Of a DNA stretch of 9,411 bases, positions 1-6,468 are shown piece after piece (the first letter of the stretch is position 1; each line of letters begins with the position of its first letter). A model generated the notes under the pieces. It saw nothing but the letters and a program-made list of their open reading frames with translations, did not search any database and was not told the DNA's origin. Source of the DNA: Patescibacteria group bacterium (lineage in GTDB: Bacteria > Patescibacteriota > Minisyncoccia > Phycocordibacterales > JANLHH01); contig JANLHH010000112.1 of the NCBI GenBank assembly GCA_024654605.1, positions 1 to 9,411 on the forward strand. The letters run 5' to 3'. Position numbers and translations under genes: made by a program.

Positions 1-90
1 TGGTCACACCTGTTCTCATTCCGCACACAGAAGTTAAGCATCGTAGCGCCGATGGTACTCGCAAGGGGAGAGTAGGCAGCCGCCAGAACA
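1..90 (+). rRNA. rrf: 5S ribosomal RNA, 3' part (5' end outside window)
   Basis: The stretch carries the core of bacterial 5S rRNA: CACAGAAGTTAAGC (25-38), GTAGCGCCGATGGTA (43-57) and GAGAGTAGG (68-76). It ends in CCGCCAG (80-86), the expected 3' strand of helix I. By alignment from memory with E. coli 5S, base 1 corresponds to about E. coli position 22, so roughly 21 bases are missing upstream. The 3' end near 90 is estimated from the same alignment. Between GATGGTA and GAGAGTAGG there are only 10 bases (58-67) where E. coli has about 19, so the helix IV/loop D arm is shortened. Loop C reads CCGCACACAG instead of the usual CCGAACACAG or CCGAACTCAG. The gene sits at the end of an rRNA operon, with an intrinsic terminator 29 bases downstream. 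Confidence 0.93.
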
Positions 91-118
91 AAGTATTGAA
101 CGGAATATACGAACTCAC

Positions 119-150
119 AAAAAACACCCGTTACAGCACGGGTGTTTTTT
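119..150 (+). terminator. Intrinsic terminator of the rRNA operon
   Basis: A perfect 12-bp inverted repeat (119-130 with 139-150) encloses an 8-base loop. The GC-rich core is CACCCG/CGGGTG, flanked by six A on the left and six T on the right. The T-run is both the 3' end of the stem and the U-tract, so the element could also stop transcription arriving from the right. It lies between the 5S gene and the next CDS, where an rRNA operon should end. Confidence 0.92.
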
Positions 151-158
151 GGTATGAT
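130..158 (+). promoter_or_regulatory. Weak candidate promoter for the 204-983 gene
   Basis: TATGAT at 153-158 matches five of six bases of the -10 consensus. A weak -35 (GTTACA, 130-135, four of six matches) lies 17 bp upstream, inside the terminator loop. Transcription would begin near 165, giving a leader of about 40 nt. A new promoter is expected somewhere here because the terminator at 119-150 should block read-through from the rRNA operon. The weak -35 keeps confidence low. Confidence 0.35.
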
Positions 159-203
159 GAGAACAAGTGAAACAGGGATATTAAACGAGAAAGAAAAGTA
201 TTT

Positions 204-983
204 ATGTCGTGGGCATCAAAACGAAAATTCCTCTATTCTTTATTGGTATTGATTTTCATATCGGTCGTTATTGCTATCCCAACCTACTCTGCTCTTAATA
301 AGGCGCCTACGTGCGTGGACAACAAGCAAAACGGCGAAGAGATAGGTGTGGATTGCGGCGGACCCTGTGACAAACTGTGTCCATCTCAAACGAGCGAACT
401 CATCGTGCATTGGAGCAGGGGGTTTCGGGTCGCAGACGGTATCTATGACGTCGTTGCCTATGTGGAAAATGTAAATACCAAGGCAGGAATAGAGAGTATT
501 ATCTATAAATTCAAACTCTATGACGAGAACAATATTTTAATAGAAGAGAAGTTGGGCAAAACATATGTGGGACCCAATGAACAATTTGCCGTTTTTGAAA
601 GCGGTATCCGTACGGGACAGCGTATTCCCAAACGCGTGTTCTTTGAGTTTAAGCCCGACCCCGAATGGAAACGAATTGAAATACCTCTTGATGAAATAGT
701 GCATATTTCTATCAGGAATCAACAGATTACGGATGCGGTCACTAAGCCGCGCTTGAAAGCGCTTCTGGTAAACGATAAGCCTTTACCTGTATCAAACATT
801 GAAGTGGTTGCCATTTTATACGATATTGAAGATAATGCGATTGCGGTGTCTGCTACTCACGTTGATGGTATTGATAAGAATGGAACACAGCAGGTTTCGT
901 TTACTTGGCAGGAGCCTTTTGGGGTGAACCCTGTGCGAATCAGTGTTATCCCTCGCGTTAACTTTTTTGAATCTCATAAATGA
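204..983 (+). CDS. Membrane-anchored protein with Cys motif and two FxLYD-like beta domains
   Basis: 259 residues. Residues 9-30 form one N-terminal hydrophobic segment (signal anchor) after a basic start, so the rest is probably outside the membrane. Directly behind it is a four-cysteine motif (C37, C51, C55, C59) with NGEEIGVDCGGPC at its centre; I recall this motif from exported Patescibacteria proteins, where disulfides or metal binding are possible but unproven. Two beta-rich parts follow, about 62-150 and 165-259. Each has a strand ending in LYD (FKLYDENN and VAILYDIED), resembling the FxLYD fold of secreted bacterial proteins. No enzymatic motif is visible. ATG 204 is the only start that keeps the membrane segment, and no clear Shine-Dalgarno precedes it. 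The next gene, rodA, begins 51 bases downstream with no terminator between them, so co-transcription is likely. The function is unknown; a role at the envelope is inferred from the anchor and the neighbour. Confidence 0.85.
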   Translation: MSWASKRKFLYSLLVLIFISVVIAIPTYSALNKAPTCVDNKQNGEEIGVDCGGPCDKLCPSQTSELIVHWSRGFRVADGIYDVVAYVENVNTKAGIESIIYKFKLYDENNILIEEKLGKTYVGPNEQFAVFESGIRTGQRIPKRVFFEFKPDPEWKRIEIPLDEIVHISIRNQQITDAVTKPRLKALLVNDKPLPVSNIEVVAILYDIEDNAIAVSATHVDGIDKNGTQQVSFTWQEPFGVNPVRISVIPRVNFFESHK

Positions 984-1034
984 TTCGTTGACTACTCTGA
1001 TCATACGGGCTCAATTGGCGCATAAGCATTTTTT

Positions 1035-2159
1035 ATGGTGTCTTTTATCAAGAAAATCAACATAGATTGGATACTATTCTTTTCCGTACTCCCGCTTGTG
1101 GGGGTGGGTTTGGTAACCATGAATTCATTTGTAGGGGAGAATTATTTTTTCTCAAAACAAATGATGTGGGCGGGTATTTCCATAGCGGCATTTTTTGGAT
1201 TGAGTTTCGTGGATTTTCGCTTTCTGAAGCGAACCGATGTACTTATGACACTTTTCCTCTCTGCGATGGGTGTGCTCGTGTTTCTTCTTGTATTTGTGAG
1301 CTCGATAAAGGGCGCGCAGAGTTGGTTGTCTGTTGGCGGTTTTACGTTCCAGCCCTCCGACCCCATCAAGCTTCTTGTCATCTTAATCCTTGCGAAATAT
1401 TTTTCACGGCGGCACATTGAGATCGCCAATGTGCGCCATATTCTCGTCTCCGGTTTTTATGCGTTTGTGCCGTTCGTGTTGGTGTTCTTACAACCCGATT
1501 TCGGCTCAGCGATTATCATTGCTTCCATATGGCTTGGCATGATTATGGTGTCCGGTATTTCTAAAAAACATCTTCTTTTCGTCATATTTTCAAGCGCGGT
1601 CGCGTTCTCGCTTCTCTGGTCATTTGGTTTTGCTCCTCATCAGAAAGAAAGGATCATCACTTTCCTCAACCCCCTCACTGATATCCAAGGCGCGGGTTAT
1701 AACGCCTATCAATCAACGATTGCCGTTGGTTCAGGGGAACTTCTAGGGAAAGGCATCGGGTATGGTACCCAATCACGTCTTGAGTTCTTGCCCGAATACC
1801 AGACGGACTTTATCTTCGCGTCGTTTGCGGAAGAGTGGGGGTTTATCGGAATAGTGTTTGCGTTTGTTCTTTTTGGCATTGCGCTTTGGCGTATCCTTGT
1901 GAATGCGCTTCGCGGTGCGACGAATTTTGAAATGCTCTACGGCGTAGGACTCGCTATATTTTTCATGAGTCAGAGCGCGATACACATAGGTATGAATATC
2001 GGTTTGTTACCGGTTACCGGTCTCCCAATACCGTTTATGAGCTACGGCGGTTCACACCTGCTTACTGAATTCGTGGGACTCGGAATTTTAATGGGCATGC
2101 GCTCCTATTCGCGCGCCACCCATCGAGATAACATGGGAAAGGAATTTCTCGGCATTTGA
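1035..2159 (+). CDS. rodA: Peptidoglycan glycosyltransferase RodA (SEDS family)
   Basis: 374 residues, close to the usual RodA length, with about ten hydrophobic segments. Family motifs appear in order: KGAQSW (92-97), FQPSD (105-109), QPDFGSA (153-159), YQSTIAVGSG (225-234), GTQSRLEFLPEYQTDFIF (244-261) and VTGLPIPFMSYGGS (327-340). D258 in the TDFIF motif aligns with the Asp essential for polymerase activity in known RodA proteins. RodA polymerises lipid II into glycan strands during wall elongation, in complex with a class B penicillin-binding protein. That partner is not in this window. RodA is preferred to FtsW because of the FLPE-x3-DFIF motif and short termini, but the two families are close. 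The ATG at 1035 has no Shine-Dalgarno (upstream is CATTTTTT). The gene probably shares a transcript with the preceding membrane protein. It converges with the glycosyltransferase gene across 28 bases, where I see no strong terminator. Confidence 0.93.
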   Translation: MVSFIKKINIDWILFFSVLPLVGVGLVTMNSFVGENYFFSKQMMWAGISIAAFFGLSFVDFRFLKRTDVLMTLFLSAMGVLVFLLVFVSSIKGAQSWLSVGGFTFQPSDPIKLLVILILAKYFSRRHIEIANVRHILVSGFYAFVPFVLVFLQPDFGSAIIIASIWLGMIMVSGISKKHLLFVIFSSAVAFSLLWSFGFAPHQKERIITFLNPLTDIQGAGYNAYQSTIAVGSGELLGKGIGYGTQSRLEFLPEYQTDFIFASFAEEWGFIGIVFAFVLFGIALWRILVNALRGATNFEMLYGVGLAIFFMSQSAIHIGMNIGLLPVTGLPIPFMSYGGSHLLTEFVGLGILMGMRSYSRATHRDNMGKEFLGI

Positions 2160-2187
2160 TGTTCTGTGTTTACATGCAAGAGAAACC

Positions 2188-3351
2188 TTATGCTTCCGGC
2201 GAGTATATCTTTAAAGTATTTGCCAACATAGATTGGAGTGAGAATTTTGTGCTTACGTGCTGATGAAGACGTGCACCCAATTCTCGTGCTTGCTCTTTGT
2301 GGGTCATCATTGATTCGATAGCTTGCGCAATATGTTGGTGATCTTTAGGGGGAACGAGGATTCCACTCTTGCCATTGGTAATGATCTCGGGAATACCGCC
2401 AACAGCGCTTGCGACGGTTGGGATACTCGCAAGACCGGCTTCAAGCACCACATAGGGGAGTCCTTCTTTGAGGGACGGCAGTAAAAATATATCAAATGCG
2501 CGAAGAAGGGAAGAAGCATCTTTTTTGAATCCAACCAAGGAAACCTCTTTCTCCAGATTGTGTTTCCTTATCGCATTAGCGAGCTTGTACTTGTCTTCTC
2601 CATCGCCGATGATGACATACACAAAGGGAGAGGAGAGCTTTTTCTTGAGTGTGTCGCAGGCTTCTATTGCATACGAGAGCCCTTTATTTTGCGTAAGCTC
2701 CCCAATAGTTCCTATCCACACAGCTTCTTTTGATGGCATGAGCGAGACGTGTCCCTCAAAGAGAGCCGCACGCGCTTCCTTTTTAGGTACCAATTTTTTC
2801 TCTTCTATACCATTGGGTATGAAAAAAACCTTGCCTGAAATTGCCGGCATGTCGTGGACGTGTAATGTGTCTTGTTTTGACACGGTGATCGTGTGATGGG
2901 AAAGAAAAATGGTGATCCACGACAAAAAAGTAATGAGTTTTTTTGAGAAGTAGTTGCGCGGCTCATTGAAGGCCCACCCATGCGCGGTAAAAATAATCTT
3001 TTTTATTCCCGTGATACGTCCCGCAAGTGCGCCAAGACCTCCTATTTTGGAACTATTGAGATGCACAATGTCGGGCTTTTCTTTTATAAACACCCGTACG
3101 AGACTTATAAAAACGGCCAGGTCGTAAAATATGTTAATGTCTCGATTGAGATACGGAATGGATACCACGCGAATGAGACTTCTTTCCAGTTTTGTTTTGA
3201 GTGCGCCACTGCCGCCTACCACCACAACCGGTTCGTAGTAGCTCTCGGGCAGGTTAGTGGCAAGGTCATACACATAGCGCTGCGCTCCGCCCCAATTGCT
3301 TTTGGTAATGACGTAAAGAATCTTCTTTTTTTGCTCAGGTGTTTGTTTCAT
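2188..3351 (-). CDS. GT4-family (GT-B fold) glycosyltransferase
   Basis: 387 residues, typical for GT4. The N-terminal half resembles a Glycos_transf_4 acceptor domain: GGAQR (21-25) in the first loop, KPDIVHLNSSK (92-102) and FTAHGW (121-126). The C-terminal half is a Glycos_transf_1 donor domain, with IPNGIE (178-183), IGTIGELTQNKG (213-224), IIGDGED (247-253) and an EX7E motif (E296 and E304) that binds the nucleotide-sugar donor. There is no signal peptide or clear membrane segment, so it should act at the cytoplasmic face of the membrane. The donor and acceptor cannot be read from sequence; extension of a polyprenyl-linked glycan started by the neighbouring phosphoglycosyl transferase is the natural guess. 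This is the only - strand gene here, divergent from the 3568-4920 gene across a 216-base gap. No strong Shine-Dalgarno is seen; GAGAAC lies just before the ATG. Confidence 0.92.
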   Translation of the reverse strand: MKQTPEQKKKILYVITKSNWGGAQRYVYDLATNLPESYYEPVVVVGGSGALKTKLERSLIRVVSIPYLNRDINIFYDLAVFISLVRVFIKEKPDIVHLNSSKIGGLGALAGRITGIKKIIFTAHGWAFNEPRNYFSKKLITFLSWITIFLSHHTITVSKQDTLHVHDMPAISGKVFFIPNGIEEKKLVPKKEARAALFEGHVSLMPSKEAVWIGTIGELTQNKGLSYAIEACDTLKKKLSSPFVYVIIGDGEDKYKLANAIRKHNLEKEVSLVGFKKDASSLLRAFDIFLLPSLKEGLPYVVLEAGLASIPTVASAVGGIPEIITNGKSGILVPPKDHQHIAQAIESMMTHKEQARELGARLHQHVSTKFSLQSMLANTLKIYSPEA

Positions 3352-3434
3352 GTTCTCTATTGAAAATATTAGGGCGCAATGGAGGAAAGGATATCTTTAT
3401 GTAACTATAACAAGGTTAAAATACAGGGGCGATA

Positions 3435-3463
3435 TTGACAAACATGCATTATGATATGGTAAT
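3435..3463 (+). promoter_or_regulatory. Candidate promoter P1 upstream of the sugar-phosphate transferase gene
   Basis: A perfect -35 box TTGACA (3435-3440) stands 17 bp before GGTAAT (3458-3463, four of six -10 matches). It would give a leader of roughly 98 nt carrying the hairpin at 3522-3543. A second, start-proximal promoter is proposed at 3527-3555, and either or both may be used. Confidence 0.45.
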
Positions 3464-3483
3464 GCAATACCACCAAGCGCATA

Positions 3484-3508
3484 AGACGGACCCATTTCCG
3501 AGACGGAC
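3484..3508 (+). repeat. Direct repeat AGACGGAC x2
   Basis: The 8-mer AGACGGAC occurs at 3484-3491 and again at 3501-3508, with 17 bp between starts. It lies between the two candidate promoters of the divergent intergenic region. Spaced direct repeats can be activator or repressor sites, but 8 bp is short enough for chance. Confidence 0.4.
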
Positions 3509-3521
3509 TTACTTCTCTTTC

Positions 3522-3543
3522 GCGCCTTGTTTTTGTAAGGCGC
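3522..3543 (+). promoter_or_regulatory. Perfect 7-bp inverted repeat, possible operator or leader hairpin
   Basis: GCGCCTT (3522-3528) and AAGGCGC (3537-3543) form a perfect inverted repeat around an 8-base T-rich loop. It ends 24 bases before the ATG at 3568. No T-run follows, so a terminator is unlikely. It overlaps the -35 box of the start-proximal promoter, so as DNA it could be an operator. In a transcript from P1 it would be a hairpin just upstream of the start codon. Confidence 0.5.
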
Positions 3544-3555
3544 TCTCTATACAAT
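3527..3555 (+). promoter_or_regulatory. Candidate start-proximal promoter P2
   Basis: TTGTTT (3527-3532, three of six) is followed after 17 bp by TACAAT (3550-3555, five of six -10 matches). Transcription would begin near 3562, leaving about six bases before the ATG at 3568, a near-leaderless message. TACAAT recurs at 3559-3564, so the box position is uncertain. Confidence 0.4.
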
Positions 3556-3567
3556 ACATACAATACA

Positions 3568-4920
3568 ATGAATATACTCAGTCTCAACAAGAAGGAGTCT
3601 TTCATACTCTTTGCGGGCGACGTAATCCTTCTGTACGTAGCCTTGTGGATTACCTTAGCGGTCCGCTACGGCGCATTGCCGACGAAAGAACTTTTGAATA
3701 ACCACCTCATGCCTTTTTCTCTATTGTTTCTTGTTTGGGTGCTCATTTTTTTTATTGCCGGTCTCTACGAAAAACATACGCTGATTTTGAAGAGCCGTTT
3801 GCCTTCCATTTTATTGAACACTCAGATCATCAACAGCGTTGTTGCAGTATTGTTCTTTTATTTCATTCCGTACTTTGGTATCACGCCGAAAACAAATTTA
3901 TTTCTCTATCTCCTTATCTCTTTCGCGCTTATCCTTGGGTGGAGGATCCTTGGCGTGCCCGTTTTGGGTTTCCGAAAGAAGCAGAAGGCGATACTTATCG
4001 GCAGCGGGGAAGAGATGAGGGAACTGCGAGATGAAGTAAACGGGAACCCTCGGTACAACCTCACGTTCGTTTCCTCCATTGACCTTGATCAACTAGAGGG
4101 TGTTGATTTTGAAGATGAGATACTCAATACCATCTATGGTGAGAATATTTCCACGATAGTGATTGATCTCAAAAACGAGAAAGTAGAGCCCATCTTGCCG
4201 CGCCTGTATAATCTCATTTTTTCAAAGATAAAATTTATTGATAAGTATAAGGTGTATGAAGATATCTTTGATAGAGTGCCGCTTAGTCTCGTGGGGTATA
4301 ATTGGTTTCTTGAGAATGTTTCATCGTCCTCTCATATCGCGTATGATTTCCTCAAACGTCTCATGGATATGGTGATAGCCTTGTTACTCGGCATAGCTTC
4401 CCTTATTCTGTACCCGTTCGTGTATATAGCGATCAAGCTTGATGATGGCGGTCCATTTTTTTTTATCGCGGAGCGTGTAGGGCGCAATAACAAAGAGATC
4501 AAGCTGATAAAGTTCAGAAGCATGGCCACGGGAAGCCAGGGGGGAGGTATTGAAGAGGAGCCACAGATCACTCGGATTGGTAATTTTCTCCGGAAAACAC
4601 GTATTGATGAATTGCCACAACTATGGAATGTGCTCAAGGGCGACATTTCACTGGTTGGTCCACGCCCCGAAACGCCGGAGCTCGTGAAATTATACGAGAA
4701 GGAGATTCCCTACTACAATGTGCGGCATCTTATCAAGCCGGGGCTTTCCGGATGGGCTCAGATGTATCACGAGGAGCATCCGCACCACGGACCGGATATA
4801 GAGGAAACGAGACGCAAGCTTTCATACGATCTCTACTATATTAAAAATCGATCAGTTCTTCTTGATCTCAAAATCGCCCTCAAGACCTTAAAGACACTTT
4901 TGTCCCGAGGTGGAAGATGA
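3568..4920 (+). CDS. Polyprenyl-phosphate sugar-phosphate transferase (WcaJ/WbaP-like)
   Basis: 450 residues, normal for the polytopic phosphoglycosyl transferases. The N-terminal part has four membrane segments (about 12-34, 49-67, 81-100, 111-130). A Rossmann-like cytoplasmic domain opens with AILIGSGEE (141-149), as in the CoA_binding_3 domain. The C-terminal Bac_transf domain has a membrane-associated helix (264-290) preceded by KRLMD, then ERVGRN (302-307), KFRSM (315-319), RIDELPQLWNVLKGD (345-359), SLVGPRPE (361-368) and KPGLSGWAQ (390-398). D347-E348 match the catalytic Asp-Glu dyad of this family. Known members move a sugar 1-phosphate from a UDP-sugar to undecaprenyl phosphate, the first membrane step of capsule, O-antigen or glycoprotein glycan synthesis; the sugar cannot be named here. 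ATG 3568 has no Shine-Dalgarno (upstream is the TACAA-rich ATACAATACATACAATACA). The epimerase gene 53 bases downstream may supply its substrate. Confidence 0.93.
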   Translation: MNILSLNKKESFILFAGDVILLYVALWITLAVRYGALPTKELLNNHLMPFSLLFLVWVLIFFIAGLYEKHTLILKSRLPSILLNTQIINSVVAVLFFYFIPYFGITPKTNLFLYLLISFALILGWRILGVPVLGFRKKQKAILIGSGEEMRELRDEVNGNPRYNLTFVSSIDLDQLEGVDFEDEILNTIYGENISTIVIDLKNEKVEPILPRLYNLIFSKIKFIDKYKVYEDIFDRVPLSLVGYNWFLENVSSSSHIAYDFLKRLMDMVIALLLGIASLILYPFVYIAIKLDDGGPFFFIAERVGRNNKEIKLIKFRSMATGSQGGGIEEEPQITRIGNFLRKTRIDELPQLWNVLKGDISLVGPRPETPELVKLYEKEIPYYNVRHLIKPGLSGWAQMYHEEHPHHGPDIEETRRKLSYDLYYIKNRSVLLDLKIALKTLKTLLSRGGR

Positions 4921-4961
4921 GTGGTATTACCTTACCCACAAAAAATTGAGCGCATTATTGG

Positions 4962-4967
4962 TATACT
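4962..4967 (+). promoter_or_regulatory. -10 box abutting the epimerase start (leaderless candidate)
   Basis: TATACT matches five of six -10 bases and ends only six bases before the ATG at 4974. The transcription start would fall at or next to the A of the start codon. No convincing -35 lies 16-18 bp upstream (CAAAAA region). The box is identical to the one upstream of secD. Confidence 0.45.
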
Positions 4968-4973
4968 TAAAAA

Positions 4974-5876
4974 ATGACAAACACGGACAGTAAAAAGATG
5001 GTTATCGTAGGTGGTGCCGGTTTTATCGGTTCTCATGTAACTGATGCTCTGGTTTTGCGCGGCTTTAATGTCCATGTCATTGATAATCTTTCCGCGGGTA
5101 AAAGGGAGTATGTCAACGATAAAGCAACACTTCATGTGGTTGATATAGTGAATTATGAGGATATCGCGCCCATCATAGCCGGAGCATACGCGGTATTTCA
5201 TTTCGCGGCGCTCCCTCGGGTGCAGTATTCCATTGAACATCCGATCGAGACCAACACGGTAAATGTGGGAGGGCTTCTCAATGTGCTTGAAGCAGCACGA
5301 AGTGGTGGTGTAAAAAGGGTTATTTATTCCGCTTCCAGCTCCGTATACGGCGACCAAGAAAAGATGCCGCTCACGGAAGACATGAGAGCTTCCCCGCTTT
5401 CCCCTTATGGACTGCAAAAATATATCGGTGAGCTCTATTGCGCGCTATTCAGCACCGTATACGGACTTAAAACGGTCTCGTTGCGCTACTTCAACGTATA
5501 TGGCCCGAGGCAAGACCCGGAAGGAGCATATGCCTTAGTAATAGGAAAATTCTTGAAGCAAAAAGCGGAAGGAATCCCCCTCACTATTACCGGAGATGGT
5601 ACACAAACTCGTGATTTTACTCATGTCTCCGATGTGGTTCACGCAAACCTGCTCTCTATGGAGAGCGAACATGTGGGAAGCGGGGAAGCGGTGAATATCG
5701 GTGGGGGGAAGAACTACTCAATCAACGAGATAGCAAGAATCATTGGCGGGTCGGTAGAGTATGTTTCACCGCGTATTGAGCCGCACGATACGCTTGCGGA
5801 TACCACGCGCGCAAAGGAACTTCTCGGGTGGGAACCGCAGATCTCCCTTGAAGAGGGTATTAAGGAATTACTTTAA
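4974..5876 (+). CDS. NAD-dependent sugar epimerase/dehydratase (extended SDR, GalE-like)
   Basis: 300 residues, slightly short of the 310-340 usual for UDP-sugar 4-epimerases. The Rossmann start GGAGFIG (13-19) binds NAD(P), and HFAAL (76-80) is the typical fourth-strand motif. SASSSVYG (119-126) supplies the catalytic Ser region, and Y145/K149 form the YxxxK pair. RYFNVYGPRQ (171-180), GDGTQTRDF (207-215) and VNIGGG (240-245) are typical of the UDP-sugar-binding half. The enzyme most likely epimerises or dehydrates a nucleotide sugar in the cytosol; UDP-glucose/UDP-GlcNAc 4-epimerase is the best guess, but neighbouring subfamilies cannot be excluded. It fits as substrate supplier for the two glycosyl-transfer enzymes upstream. 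ATG 4974 is chosen because a -10 box precedes it directly; the ATG at 4998 (residue 9) would also keep the whole fold and cannot be ruled out. Neither has a clear Shine-Dalgarno. Confidence 0.92.
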   Translation: MTNTDSKKMVIVGGAGFIGSHVTDALVLRGFNVHVIDNLSAGKREYVNDKATLHVVDIVNYEDIAPIIAGAYAVFHFAALPRVQYSIEHPIETNTVNVGGLLNVLEAARSGGVKRVIYSASSSVYGDQEKMPLTEDMRASPLSPYGLQKYIGELYCALFSTVYGLKTVSLRYFNVYGPRQDPEGAYALVIGKFLKQKAEGIPLTITGDGTQTRDFTHVSDVVHANLLSMESEHVGSGEAVNIGGGKNYSINEIARIIGGSVEYVSPRIEPHDTLADTTRAKELLGWEPQISLEEGIKELL

Positions 5877-5890
5877 TATATCCAACCAGA

Positions 5891-6421
5891 ATGAACGAAT
5901 CAATTTTTTTGTATCTCAATTCATTCGCTTTTCAATATGAATGGCTTGACCAAGTTATTTTCTTCACTGCGGAGTATTTCGGATGGGTACTTCTCGCGAT
6001 GCTCCTTACTTTTCTCTTTACCCATACCGATGCAAAGAAAGAAGGGGTAAGGGACATTGTGGTTGTTTTGAGCGCCGCAATTGCCGCATGGGCGTTTGCG
6101 CGCGTGTTCCAGCACTTTTATATAAACCCAAGACCTTTTATGGCACTCCTTGACGCCAACGTTCTTTTTGAGAACGGGAGCGGACTTGATTCATTTCCCT
6201 CTGGGCATGCCACTTTTTTCGCAGCGCTTGCCAGTGCGGTATTTTTTTATCATCGAGGACTTGGCATGCTCTATTTTCTTGGCGCGTTTTTGATTGGTAT
6301 TGCGCGGGTCATGGCCGGCGTGCATTGGCCCTTTGACATATTGGCAGGATGGGCCCTCGGCGCCTTTATAGGGGCTTTTTCGTACTTCTTGTACCACCGA
6401 GTCTCTAGAAAAAAGCGGTAA
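5891..6421 (+). CDS. PAP2-family membrane phosphatase, probable undecaprenyl-diphosphatase
   Basis: 176 residues with about five to six hydrophobic segments, the size of BcrC/YbjG-type enzymes. The PAP2 signature is present in three parts: NPRPF (79-83), SFPSGHA (101-107) and R139-x5-H145-x3-D149. H106 and H145 would be the catalytic histidines. In the first motif, KX6RP, the Lys position is Gln (Q74), and the Ser before R139 is Ala. Family members remove a phosphate from lipid pyrophosphates or phosphates; undecaprenyl pyrophosphate recycling is the likely role here because the surrounding genes load and consume that carrier. Another lipid phosphatase activity is possible. The gene starts 14 bases after the epimerase stop, so the two are probably co-transcribed. 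No Shine-Dalgarno is visible (upstream CCAACCAGA). Confidence 0.88.
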   Translation: MNESIFLYLNSFAFQYEWLDQVIFFTAEYFGWVLLAMLLTFLFTHTDAKKEGVRDIVVVLSAAIAAWAFARVFQHFYINPRPFMALLDANVLFENGSGLDSFPSGHATFFAALASAVFFYHRGLGMLYFLGAFLIGIARVMAGVHWPFDILAGWALGAFIGAFSYFLYHRVSRKKR

Positions 6422-6430
6422 AAACTACTG

Positions 6431-6458
6431 TTGATAATTATCGGAGAATCTGTATACT
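6431..6458 (+). promoter_or_regulatory. Promoter for secD-secF
   Basis: TTGATA (6431-6436, five of six matches) and TATACT (6453-6458, five of six) are separated by 16 bp, the best promoter among the protein genes here. Transcription would begin near 6465, leaving about four bases before the ATG at 6469. The message is predicted to be near-leaderless. Confidence 0.7.
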
Positions 6459-6468
6459 TAGGCGTATT

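Noticed and set aside
2160..2187. Terminator between convergent rodA and the glycosyltransferase gene
   Set aside because: Only a weak GTTT/AAAC pairing is visible with no GC-rich stem or T-run. If transcription ends here it is by another mechanism.
2468..2896. Open frame of 142 codons on the + strand
   Set aside because: Antisense to the glycosyltransferase, whose donor-site motifs are intact on the other strand.
3435..3701. Open frame of 88 codons on the + strand crossing the start of the sugar-phosphate transferase
   Set aside because: It covers the promoter region and overlaps the transferase in another frame; no ribosome-binding site or domain.
4932..5417. Open frame of 161 codons on the - strand
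   Set aside because: Antisense to the epimerase gene, no recognisable motif, and low-complexity Cys/His/Arg-rich composition.
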